The notes under the pieces are model-generated. The model made no database searches. It worked only from the letters and a program-made list of their open reading frames with translations, and was not told the DNA's origin. 64,000 nt of DNA from an uncultured Saprospiraceae bacterium (GTDB lineage: Bacteria > Bacteroidota > Bacteroidia > Chitinophagales > Saprospiraceae), in the NCBI GenBank assembly GCA_938015435.1, contig CALLPN010000028.1, positions 43,408 through 107,407 of the forward strand, given 5' to 3'. Below, in pieces: positions 1 through 7,842 of the stretch; the stretch's first letter is position 1; each line of letters opens with the position of its first letter. A program made the translations under genes and the position numbers.

Positions 1-1
1 C

Positions 2-517
2 GAGTCCTGGGCTACGGACCGTACTCTAGAGCTCGATGGCGAAGCATTTTTTGAAGTTAAGAAGGGATCATCTTTCGTAGTAGAAACTAACAATGGGAAT
101 GTAACAGTACTCGGTACTAGCTTCAATGTATATACAAGAGAACTGGCATTCGATGTCTACTGTAAGACTGGTAAGGTATCGGTAAACACTAAAGATCAGA
201 AAACCGTATTGACACCCAATCAATCTGTAACTGTAAAAGATCGAAAGCATCTATTACAAGATACTGTAGAAGTAAATAACAATAGAGCATTATGGAAAGA
301 TGGAATCTATACCTATGATAATGTTCCTGTGGCTATTGTAGTGAATGAATTAGAAAGACAACTAGATATTAAAATTAAAATATCGAAATCATTGATTAAC
401 AAGCAATACACAGGAAGTTTCACTACTACAGATAAAATGACTGCATTATCAGAAGTACTCTGGCCTTTAAATTTAAAGTTTACAATAGATGGCAACAATG
501 TCATCGTAACTGAATAA
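2..517 (+). CDS. FecR-family anti-sigma/transducer, 5'-truncated
   Basis: The reading frame is open from the window edge, so the N-terminal cytoplasmic and membrane parts are missing. The visible 171 residues begin inside the FecR periplasmic domain: a GEAFFEV motif, then VLGTSFNVY, then a GKVSV strand. They end in a C-terminal STN-like (DUF4974) domain with the YDNVPVAIVVNELERQ helix. FecR proteins sit in the inner membrane, sense substrate loading of a partner TonB-dependent receptor and control a FecI-type sigma factor; that sigma gene should lie just upstream, outside the window. The next gene starts 9 nt downstream and encodes a receptor with its own STN domain, the usual partner. Family assignment is secure; the inducing substrate is unknown. 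Confidence 0.9.
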   Translation, partial: ESWATDRTLELDGEAFFEVKKGSSFVVETNNGNVTVLGTSFNVYTRELAFDVYCKTGKVSVNTKDQKTVLTPNQSVTVKDRKHLLQDTVEVNNNRALWKDGIYTYDNVPVAIVVNELERQLDIKIKISKSLINKQYTGSFTTTDKMTALSEVLWPLNLKFTIDGNNVIVTE

Positions 518-526
518 GCACATTTT

Positions 527-3199
527 ATGAAGTATATCTTTAGCCTATTCTTTTTATTATTGTTCACTACCCTAGTGGCACAAAGCGACATGGATAACAT
601 CAAGGTCAATTATCAAGCTTCTGGATTGAGTCTATCGGAGGTATTTTCAGAACTAGAAGCAGAGTACGGAATTCGATTTTCATACGCTACATCCGCAATC
701 TTGGAAGAACCCATAGAAGTAACATTCAAAGATGAATCCATCGATGACGTTCTCGACTATCTATTGAGCAATCAGCAGATGGAATACAAGATCATGTCCA
801 ATAATATCCTTGTCCGTAAAGCGGATGCTTACCAAGAAACCAATACTGAAAATTACAACAAAAGCCTTCACCTAAGAGGTCGCGTAACGCAACCTGGGCA
901 AAGCAATAATGGTCTTGAGCTAGCCACTATAGCGATTAGCAATACATCCTTAGGAACATATACCGATGATCAAGGTAGATTTGACATCGAGATTCCTGCT
1001 CAGCACATTTCCGAGAACTTAATTTTCCATGCCTTAGGATATGAAGATATCATCTATAAGATCGACGAACTCCAAGATAGCTATGTAATGGTAGCCATGA
1101 AATCTGGCGGATTTTCTATCGATGAAGTAACCATAGTCAATCGACAAAAACCTATTAAGGTGAATCAGATCAACAACAGTATTGGACTCAATCAAAATCA
1201 GCTAAACGATAAAACATCTGGAGTCGTCGGAAGTGATCTTTCGAGACAACTACAATTGCTTCCTGGCATATCTGCACATGATGATGCTTCAGCTAAAATT
1301 AAAATCAGAGGAAGTAATAGTGATGAGACCATGATCATAATCGATGGATTACCTATCTACCATTCGAGTCATTATTACGGAATTTTTAGCGGTGTAAATA
1401 CTTCATTCATAGATTCTATCAATATTTATAAAAACAACTATCCATTACAATACGATGGAAAGACTGGTGGCGTAGTAGAATTATATAGTAGTGATCGTCA
1501 AGCGCAAAAAGCCAAAGGAAATATAGAAGTCAATCTATTGACAGTCTCTGCTGATGCTACGATTCCCTTGTCAAAGAAGACTATGATTGTTGTGGCTGGA
1601 AGATCTACAATCGGTAACGTAAGTAATTCGCAATTCAATACGTTTGCACCCGAATCTGCAGAACCTGAAACTGTGGATAATTTTCGTGATCCTAAGATGA
1701 ATCAATCTACAGATCCGCAATTTAGTTTTTACGACATCAATGCCAAATTGCAAACTAGATTTAGACAAAAAGACGTATTGAGCATACAGTTTTACAAGAG
1801 TACAGACCGACTTTCTAATATCTATGACCGGAAATTAGAAGACAGTCAAAAAGATCGTATCGAGTTAATGGCCAATGAACAAGCTTATTGGGATAATACT
1901 GCTATGGGCATAGATTACAAAATGAAAATATCTGCATCTACTCACTGGAACACTGGGTTATATTATTCACGATACGACAATGAAATAACTAACGACTATC
2001 GCATAGATGCTATGCCCAAAGGAAACATGCAAGGTCCACCTCCAATGAGTAACATTAGTGAAGTAAGGTCTAAACAAAACAATAACCTTACTGAAACTGG
2101 CGTGGATAGTCATCTTTCTCATACGATAGGGTCGCAAACATTCCAAATAGGATTATCTGCCACACAGCATGATCTTCACTATAAAATCGAAGAGAATAGA
2201 AATATTCAATTCCAAGGCGCAAAGGTATTTTATGAGTCTGCAATATATACCGGATACAAAGGGCAATTGACAGATAAGTTATTCCTTAATACTGGATTGC
2301 GTGCAAGTTATTTCGATCTCAATCGAGGGAGTTACTTTTCACCAAGAGCATTACTTAACTACTCTATCACTGATCGTATTTCTACTAAAGTATCCTATGG
2401 ATATTATCAGCAACTTGTAAGACAATTTCACTATGAATATAGAGGCGAACCCATGGAGATTTGGGTAAGTGCAGGACAAAACGATATTCCAGTACTCAAG
2501 TCTCACAATATGATGATAGGTGGTACAGCAAGGTTTGGTGGGTTCACCATAGATGTAGAGGCTTATCACAAACAAATGGAAGGTAAGGTAGAGTATGCCG
2601 TACTTAATCCCGGCAATGGATCGGCTAATACCAATCAAGCGAGAGACTATCAATTATTCAAAGGAGATGGCATCTCTCTTGGTATAGATGTGTTACTCAG
2701 CACAGGTTATAAAAAGTATGATACTTATCTAAGTTACTCGCTTAGTAAAAGCACACAAAGATTCGATGAGATCGCGAGGAATAAGTACTTCCCTACTGAA
2801 GACGATCGTCGTCATCAATTGAAATGGATCAATACTTTTAAAACTGGAAACATAACATGGGGAGCTAATACAGTCTACATCAGCGGAAGAAGATACACAG
2901 ATATCCAGACATTGGGTGAGCAAGGTAATATCACTCAATCTAATCCAGATCAACGATTCACCAGATTACCTGCAAATCAAAGAATAGATCTGAGCGCTAC
3001 TTTTGATTTCAATGTTTCTAAATTGAACTCTAGTATTTCGATTGCTCTTTTCAATGCGCTCAACAATCAGAATGTAAAGTATGTACAATCTGTAACTACT
3101 ACCATCGAACAAAATCAAGCTCCTCTCAACACTGTAATTGGAAGCGATAGCAGTTTATTAGGAAGGACCATTAATCTAAGTTGGAGAATCGGATTTTAA
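527..3199 (+). CDS. TonB-dependent receptor with N-terminal STN domain
   Basis: This 890-residue outer-membrane receptor imports a ligand using TonB energy and also signals to the FecR encoded just upstream. After a signal peptide ending near LVAQ, residues about 22-100 form an STN (secretin/TonB short N-terminal) domain. A carboxypeptidase-regulatory-like beta-sandwich follows, with the YTDDQGRFDIEIP motif. The plug domain carries LPGISAHDDASAKIKIRG and IIDGLPIY, and the remainder is a barrel ending in an aromatic residue (LSWRIGF). The short spacing to the FecR gene argues for one operon. There is no SusD gene after it, so a polysaccharide-utilisation role is not supported. The substrate (siderophore, peptide or other) cannot be read from the sequence. 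Confidence 0.93.
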   Translation: MKYIFSLFFLLLFTTLVAQSDMDNIKVNYQASGLSLSEVFSELEAEYGIRFSYATSAILEEPIEVTFKDESIDDVLDYLLSNQQMEYKIMSNNILVRKADAYQETNTENYNKSLHLRGRVTQPGQSNNGLELATIAISNTSLGTYTDDQGRFDIEIPAQHISENLIFHALGYEDIIYKIDELQDSYVMVAMKSGGFSIDEVTIVNRQKPIKVNQINNSIGLNQNQLNDKTSGVVGSDLSRQLQLLPGISAHDDASAKIKIRGSNSDETMIIIDGLPIYHSSHYYGIFSGVNTSFIDSINIYKNNYPLQYDGKTGGVVELYSSDRQAQKAKGNIEVNLLTVSADATIPLSKKTMIVVAGRSTIGNVSNSQFNTFAPESAEPETVDNFRDPKMNQSTDPQFSFYDINAKLQTRFRQKDVLSIQFYKSTDRLSNIYDRKLEDSQKDRIELMANEQAYWDNTAMGIDYKMKISASTHWNTGLYYSRYDNEITNDYRIDAMPKGNMQGPPPMSNISEVRSKQNNNLTETGVDSHLSHTIGSQTFQIGLSATQHDLHYKIEENRNIQFQGAKVFYESAIYTGYKGQLTDKLFLNTGLRASYFDLNRGSYFSPRALLNYSITDRISTKVSYGYYQQLVRQFHYEYRGEPMEIWVSAGQNDIPVLKSHNMMIGGTARFGGFTIDVEAYHKQMEGKVEYAVLNPGNGSANTNQARDYQLFKGDGISLGIDVLLSTGYKKYDTYLSYSLSKSTQRFDEIARNKYFPTEDDRRHQLKWINTFKTGNITWGANTVYISGRRYTDIQTLGEQGNITQSNPDQRFTRLPANQRIDLSATFDFNVSKLNSSISIALFNALNNQNVKYVQSVTTTIEQNQAPLNTVIGSDSSLLGRTINLSWRIGF

Positions 3200-3218
3200 G
3201 AAAGGCGCTTTCATTCAC

Positions 3219-3226
3219 TATATTTG
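3219..3226 (+). promoter_or_regulatory. Putative Bacteroidota -7 box (TATATTTG)
   Basis: TATATTTG matches the Bacteroidota TAnnTTTG -7 element. It lies 20 nt after the TonB receptor stop and about 190 nt before the beta-propeller lipoprotein gene. No good TTG -33 element is visible at the right distance, so this is a weak call. Confidence 0.3.
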
Positions 3227-3419
3227 CGTAGACCATAGAGCGGATGATGAGAACAGATTCCATAACATTAACCAGTAAGTAGATCAGAATACACTACTGC
3301 AGCGCCAGAGGCGCCACCTAAGAGCGCTTTCGGCTACATTCTTATCAGTTTACTAAGGAGAGATGGGTTTTGCCGCCTATTGCCTCTATAGGAAATCATA
3401 AAACAACGAAGCACTTTAC

Positions 3420-4364
3420 GTGAGATTATTAATATTCCTCATATCGATTATTCTGGTAGGCTGCAATAGCTCAGAAATTGAAGTTATTACACTTCCCATT
3501 GATCTAGCTACTATACCAGAAGGTATTGCAGTGCACCCAAAGACTAATGATATTTACATCAGTAGTCTGCACTTTGATCAATTAGTGAAATATGATGTAT
3601 TCAATAATAGCTTAGACGTGATCTTCAATATATCAAAGCATGGCTATTCTCAAGGAGTAGGTATCGACATTTACGGTAACCAGTTATATGCATTAGGTAA
3701 TTACGATAGAGATTCGTTCTCCATGCTCTACATCAAAAACATGGACACCGATCGAGATTTATCCTTCCGGGCAGATAGTCTCGGTAAGACTTTCTTTAAT
3801 GATCTTGCCATAGACAAAGACGGAAACTGCTATATCACAGATACAGATCATCACCGAATATACTTCTACGATCATGATACACATACTATCAATACATTCT
3901 TGGTAGACGAACAAATAGAAAACCCTAACGGCATCGCAATCTCAGATGACCAATCAAAACTCTTTGTGGATTCCTATTCTCATGGTATTCGCATCGTTGA
4001 TATCAAGCAAAAGAGAATACTAAACACCTTACACTCCCCTACTGCAGAGCGAGGAATAGACGGCATCAAATATCATAATGAAAAAGTATACTTCATCGTA
4101 AATGGAATCAAAGACAAAAGCCAACATGGATTATACAGTCTAGATCTGATCGATGACGCAACTGAATTTGGCAATATGGACCCTGTTATAGTTTTCCATG
4201 AGAAGATGAAAATCCCAACTACTTTCTCGATCGTAGGAAATGATTTCTACATTCTTGCAAATAGTCAAATGGATCTATTGGACCAAGAGAAAAATGAAAT
4301 TATAGATACTTCTAAGTTGACAAAGACATATATTTTGAAGAAGAAAATCCTAATCAATAAATAA
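3420..4364 (+). CDS. Six-bladed beta-propeller lipoprotein (SMP-30/NHL-like)
   Basis: This 314-residue protein starts with GTG. It has a lipoprotein signal with lipobox LVGC at about residues 12-15, so it should be lipidated and face the periplasm or outer surface. The rest is a chain of propeller-type strands: PEGIAVHPKTNDIYIS, GVGIDIYGNQLYALG, NDLAIDKDGNCYITD, NPNGIAISDDQSKLFVDS and GIDGIKYHNEKVYFI. These recall SMP-30/gluconolactonase and NHL folds. Such proteins are lactonases, binding scaffolds or sensors; no metal-site residues can be assigned with confidence. It follows the TonB receptor on the same strand after 220 nt, so a functional link is possible but unproven. Confidence 0.75.
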   Translation: MRLLIFLISIILVGCNSSEIEVITLPIDLATIPEGIAVHPKTNDIYISSLHFDQLVKYDVFNNSLDVIFNISKHGYSQGVGIDIYGNQLYALGNYDRDSFSMLYIKNMDTDRDLSFRADSLGKTFFNDLAIDKDGNCYITDTDHHRIYFYDHDTHTINTFLVDEQIENPNGIAISDDQSKLFVDSYSHGIRIVDIKQKRILNTLHSPTAERGIDGIKYHNEKVYFIVNGIKDKSQHGLYSLDLIDDATEFGNMDPVIVFHEKMKIPTTFSIVGNDFYILANSQMDLLDQEKNEIIDTSKLTKTYILKKKILINK

Positions 4365-4465
4365 GTGCGTTTCTAAAACATGCGTACACTTTCTATCATT
4401 ATTACCTTCCTACCCTCAATATGTTTCGATCTCCAGAGTCAATCAAATAAATTCACGGCTGGAAC

Positions 4466-4503
4466 AAAAAAAAGACCCTGACAATCCTAAGATCATCAGA
4501 GTC
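4466..4503 (-). terminator. Rho-independent terminator of the downstream TonB receptor
   Basis: On the minus strand a stem of GACTCTGA with TCAGGGTC, extended inward by GATC/GATT pairing, is followed by eight T residues. It lies 70 nt beyond the stop of the minus-strand receptor gene that ends at 4574. Confidence 0.8.
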
Positions 4504-4573
4504 AATTATATTCTAGCTTCTTAAAATCATCATTCCTAAATCATGACAATTTTATGAAAACTTAAATTCAATT

Positions 4574-7438
4574 TTATAAATTGAAAGCTAATTTCAAGAA
4601 TGCATATCTTCCAGTAAATCCAAATTGAGATGTTCTTCTTGAATATGGGAAAGATGCATTAGATTGTCCACCTGCTCTATTTTCTGTAGGATAAACATCT
4701 AAAAGATTGTTAGCACCTAGAGTCACTCTAAACCCATCAGTTACAGGATAACTTAAAGATAAATCAGTAATAAGCTTTGCGTCATACAATGCATCTTCTG
4801 ATACTTCAGTACCATCTACTCTAGCGTCACCAGAGAAATCATCTGGATCAGTTACTGAACCGTACCAAACATTTCTAAGAGATATATCTAGACCGTTTGT
4901 TAATGATAAAGTGTTAGATAGTGTCAACTTACTTCTCGGTTGAGCAAGCGTAAGGAACGCTTCTTCTTGGCCATCAAAGAAATCACCTGATATTCCCGCA
5001 TTTGCTATTTTTTCAGGAACCATGATATTCTCTACTTCATTTTTAGAAAATGTAGCTGCAAGACTATTGTTTAATAAAAGTCCACTCTCAGTTGTAAATC
5101 TATAACCTAATACGATATCTACTCCTTGTGTTCTTGTGTCAATTGCATTGGCTAAAAATCTTGCTCTACCCGCACCAGCAGCTTTAAACAAACCTGCTAA
5201 TTCTTCATTTCCACCATCTGAAAATGCTCCAGATAAAATGATTCTATCATCGATACTAATTTGGTATGCATCGATAGTCAGACTTAATCCACCGTGCTTC
5301 GCTGTAGCTCCTATACTGATACTTTGAGAAGTTTCTTCTTTCAACTTATCTATTCCGATAAGCTGTGCTGCTCTACTATCATTAGTAAATAATCCTTCTT
5401 CTTGTGCCACACCGTTGGCATCAAAAATAGTACTACTACGACTAAAGAACTGTTGGTGTAACGATGGTGCTCTAAATCCTGTAGAGTACGCTCCACGTAT
5501 TGAAATATTATCCGTTGCTTTTACTCTTGAAGCTAATTTGTAATTGAAAGTATTTCCGAAATCAGAGAAATCTTCATATCTAGTAGCTAAGGCAACCAAT
5601 ATTCTATCTGTAACATCCAATTCAAAGTCTGCATAACCTGCTATACTATTCCTTGACTTACTAAGTGCATTATTTGGAGTAAATCCACCAAATACTTGAG
5701 CAGCTCCATCAAGTGATTCTCCTTGAGCATTTGTAGCGCCTCCTACACCACCTACAGTGGGTATACCATTATTATCATACGTTGCGTAAGAGTTTTCTGC
5801 TCCTGCATCGATACTAAATCCTTCAACTCTATATTCAGCTCCATAAGAAGTTCTCAATCCAGACATGATACCATCATACTTTCTTGAAAAATCTAAATTG
5901 GAAGTGTTTTGTTGAAATCCGAATGCCCCAGCATCAAAAGTCGACGGAGATGCTGCACCTAAACTAGCATTAGTAGAATTCACTACCGTCATACTCATGT
6001 CATTAGAACCATATGTATTTGAGAAATCAACATCCCAACCATTATAAGTACCCTTAATACCAAAAGCTAAAGACTTATCAGTAATATTTGATTGGATACC
6101 AGGAAGGAATCCGTTTACATTTGCTGCAGTGTTAGCTTTCGGTCTGTGAGCTTCTCTCAAAAAACCAAATGCGAGACCTTCTCTTGATCCGATTCCACCA
6201 AATGCATATACTTCAGCGGTTTCGCTTAATGGAATAGACATATTTAAAAATGCCTTTCCTTCACGAAGCTTAGCTGTTCCTACTTTAAATCTGTAATCGC
6301 TTCTTGTCTGACCTCTTGCTGCTAACTCTAAATCATCAAGAGCATTGTAATCTTCATTTGCCGCAGCATCAATGAAGTTTTGTGGTAGACTTGCAATAAT
6401 TCCAGCATAGTCATTCGACGTCATATCTGCCACCGTACTTGTTGGATTATTTTCTAGATAAACTCTTTCTGCAGTATTATCTATATCAAATAACTTTTCT
6501 AAGTTAGTTGCATTTCTTAAGGCTGGATTTCTTGTTCCTAGAGATCCTGTAAGATTGATATATCCTCCCTTGTCACCTAATGGAAGTCCATAACTTGCAT
6601 CCACTTGGACTTTTTCACCGTCCATTCCACCTTCTTGATGATTACCTAGACTACTGATATTACTACCTGTTGTAATTCCTAGTTCTAGTCCGTCTGTCTT
6701 TTCTTTAAGTACAATATTGATAACCCCTGCAATTGCATCAGATCCATACTGAGCAGCTGCACCATCTCTTAGAACTTCTATTCTTTTGATTGCCGCGGCT
6801 GGAATAGCATTCATATCCGTACCTACAGAACCCGCGCCTACAGTACCATTAATATTAAGTAATGAAGTATTGTGACGTCTCTTGCCATTGATCAATACCA
6901 GTACTTGATCCGGTCCTAGGCCTCTAAGACTGGCTGGATCGATGTGATCCGTACCATCTGCTACCGTTTGACTTTGCGATGTAAATGAAGGCGCTGCAAC
7001 GTTTAATATTTCGTTGACTGATACTTGTCCTCCTCTAGATATGATTTTTGATACGTCTATAACATCTACAGGAACTGGAGAATCTGTATTCGTTCTACCA
7101 AATGCTCTTGTACCTGTTACTACGATCTCATCCACTAATACACCATTTTCCATCTGGAAATTGGCTGAAGTTTTTTGACCTGCAGCTACAGTCACTGTTT
7201 GAGTTGAATTTACGTACCCAACATAACTTGCTGTAATTTCATATGTTCCTGGATCTAGACTAAACATGTAATTCCCGTCTATATCTGTGATCGTTCCATT
7301 TCCTGAGTCACCAATACTAATTGATACTCCGATCAATGCCTCTGTTCCATCTACGACAGTACCCGTTACAGTACCTTGTTGTCCATACATGAATACGAAG
7401 CATAGACTCGCAACAATTGTAAATAAAGTTTTTTTCAT
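4574..7438 (-). CDS. TonB-dependent receptor with carboxypeptidase-regulatory-like domain
   Basis: This is an outer-membrane TonB-dependent transporter of 954 residues, counted from the methionine at 7438. That start is preferred because it begins a clean signal peptide (MKKTLFTIVASLCFVF, cleavage near YGQQ). A longer frame to 7483 would put 15 polar residues in front. Residues about 20-105 are a CarboxypepD_reg-like sandwich (GTVTGTVVDGTEALIGVSI). The plug follows with DEIVVTGTR, SLRGLGPDQVLVLINGKRRH and AAQYGSDAIAGVINIVLK. The barrel ends in AFLKLAFNL. Receptors of this shape carry siderophores, cobalamin, carbohydrates or peptides; no SusD partner is present and the ligand is unknown. A terminator follows. 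Confidence 0.93.
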   Translation of the reverse strand: MKKTLFTIVASLCFVFMYGQQGTVTGTVVDGTEALIGVSISIGDSGNGTITDIDGNYMFSLDPGTYEITASYVGYVNSTQTVTVAAGQKTSANFQMENGVLVDEIVVTGTRAFGRTNTDSPVPVDVIDVSKIISRGGQVSVNEILNVAAPSFTSQSQTVADGTDHIDPASLRGLGPDQVLVLINGKRRHNTSLLNINGTVGAGSVGTDMNAIPAAAIKRIEVLRDGAAAQYGSDAIAGVINIVLKEKTDGLELGITTGSNISSLGNHQEGGMDGEKVQVDASYGLPLGDKGGYINLTGSLGTRNPALRNATNLEKLFDIDNTAERVYLENNPTSTVADMTSNDYAGIIASLPQNFIDAAANEDYNALDDLELAARGQTRSDYRFKVGTAKLREGKAFLNMSIPLSETAEVYAFGGIGSREGLAFGFLREAHRPKANTAANVNGFLPGIQSNITDKSLAFGIKGTYNGWDVDFSNTYGSNDMSMTVVNSTNASLGAASPSTFDAGAFGFQQNTSNLDFSRKYDGIMSGLRTSYGAEYRVEGFSIDAGAENSYATYDNNGIPTVGGVGGATNAQGESLDGAAQVFGGFTPNNALSKSRNSIAGYADFELDVTDRILVALATRYEDFSDFGNTFNYKLASRVKATDNISIRGAYSTGFRAPSLHQQFFSRSSTIFDANGVAQEEGLFTNDSRAAQLIGIDKLKEETSQSISIGATAKHGGLSLTIDAYQISIDDRIILSGAFSDGGNEELAGLFKAAGAGRARFLANAIDTRTQGVDIVLGYRFTTESGLLLNNSLAATFSKNEVENIMVPEKIANAGISGDFFDGQEEAFLTLAQPRSKLTLSNTLSLTNGLDISLRNVWYGSVTDPDDFSGDARVDGTEVSEDALYDAKLITDLSLSYPVTDGFRVTLGANNLLDVYPTENRAGGQSNASFPYSRRTSQFGFTGRYAFLKLAFNL

Positions 7439-7842
7439 AATAATTTGGTTTCTTAATAGGCCATTATCGATCATACTTTGCATTGCGTATTAAGGATAAT
7501 TCAATACTGTCCTTTTGTTAATTAAATAGTTTGTTTCCATTCTTCTCGTAAAGTAGTCAATAAAATAACCAATGCATTATAATTTTAACAATATATACTC
7601 TAAGTATAAAATTAAAAATACCTCCCAAAGCACCGAATAAGAGATCCTAAATCGACAATAAACCCATTTTTTTTGTTTCATATTATTGACCTCACGCCAT
7701 AGTTCTTATGCAAAAGAGCCTAGACTATTGCTCGTCTAAGCTCTTCATTCAATTAAATCTATTTTCTGAAAACGTCCACATTCCTATTTTAAATTCCTAC
7801 GCGATATCTAAAATATTTCACATTTTATTTCGCTCTTTACTG
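7439..7842. other. Gene-free stretch between TonB receptor and M56 gene
   Basis: This 404-nt AT-rich region contains the presumed promoter of the receptor gene (no clear TAnnTTTG box seen) and the terminator of the M56 gene. An open frame on the plus strand from 7708 runs into the antisense of the M56 gene and is not credible. Confidence 0.6.
7711..7745 (-). terminator. Likely terminator of the M56-M23 gene
   Basis: The hairpin pairs AAGAGC with GCTCTT (7714-7719 and 7740-7745), then TAGAC with GTCTA after one mismatch. On the minus strand it is followed by TTTTGC. It sits about 100 nt after the stop of the gene ending at 7843. Confidence 0.55.

Noticed and set aside
527..4364. Polysaccharide-utilisation locus at the FecR/TonB genes
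   Set aside because: No SusD homologue or glycoside hydrolase is present in this part of the window.
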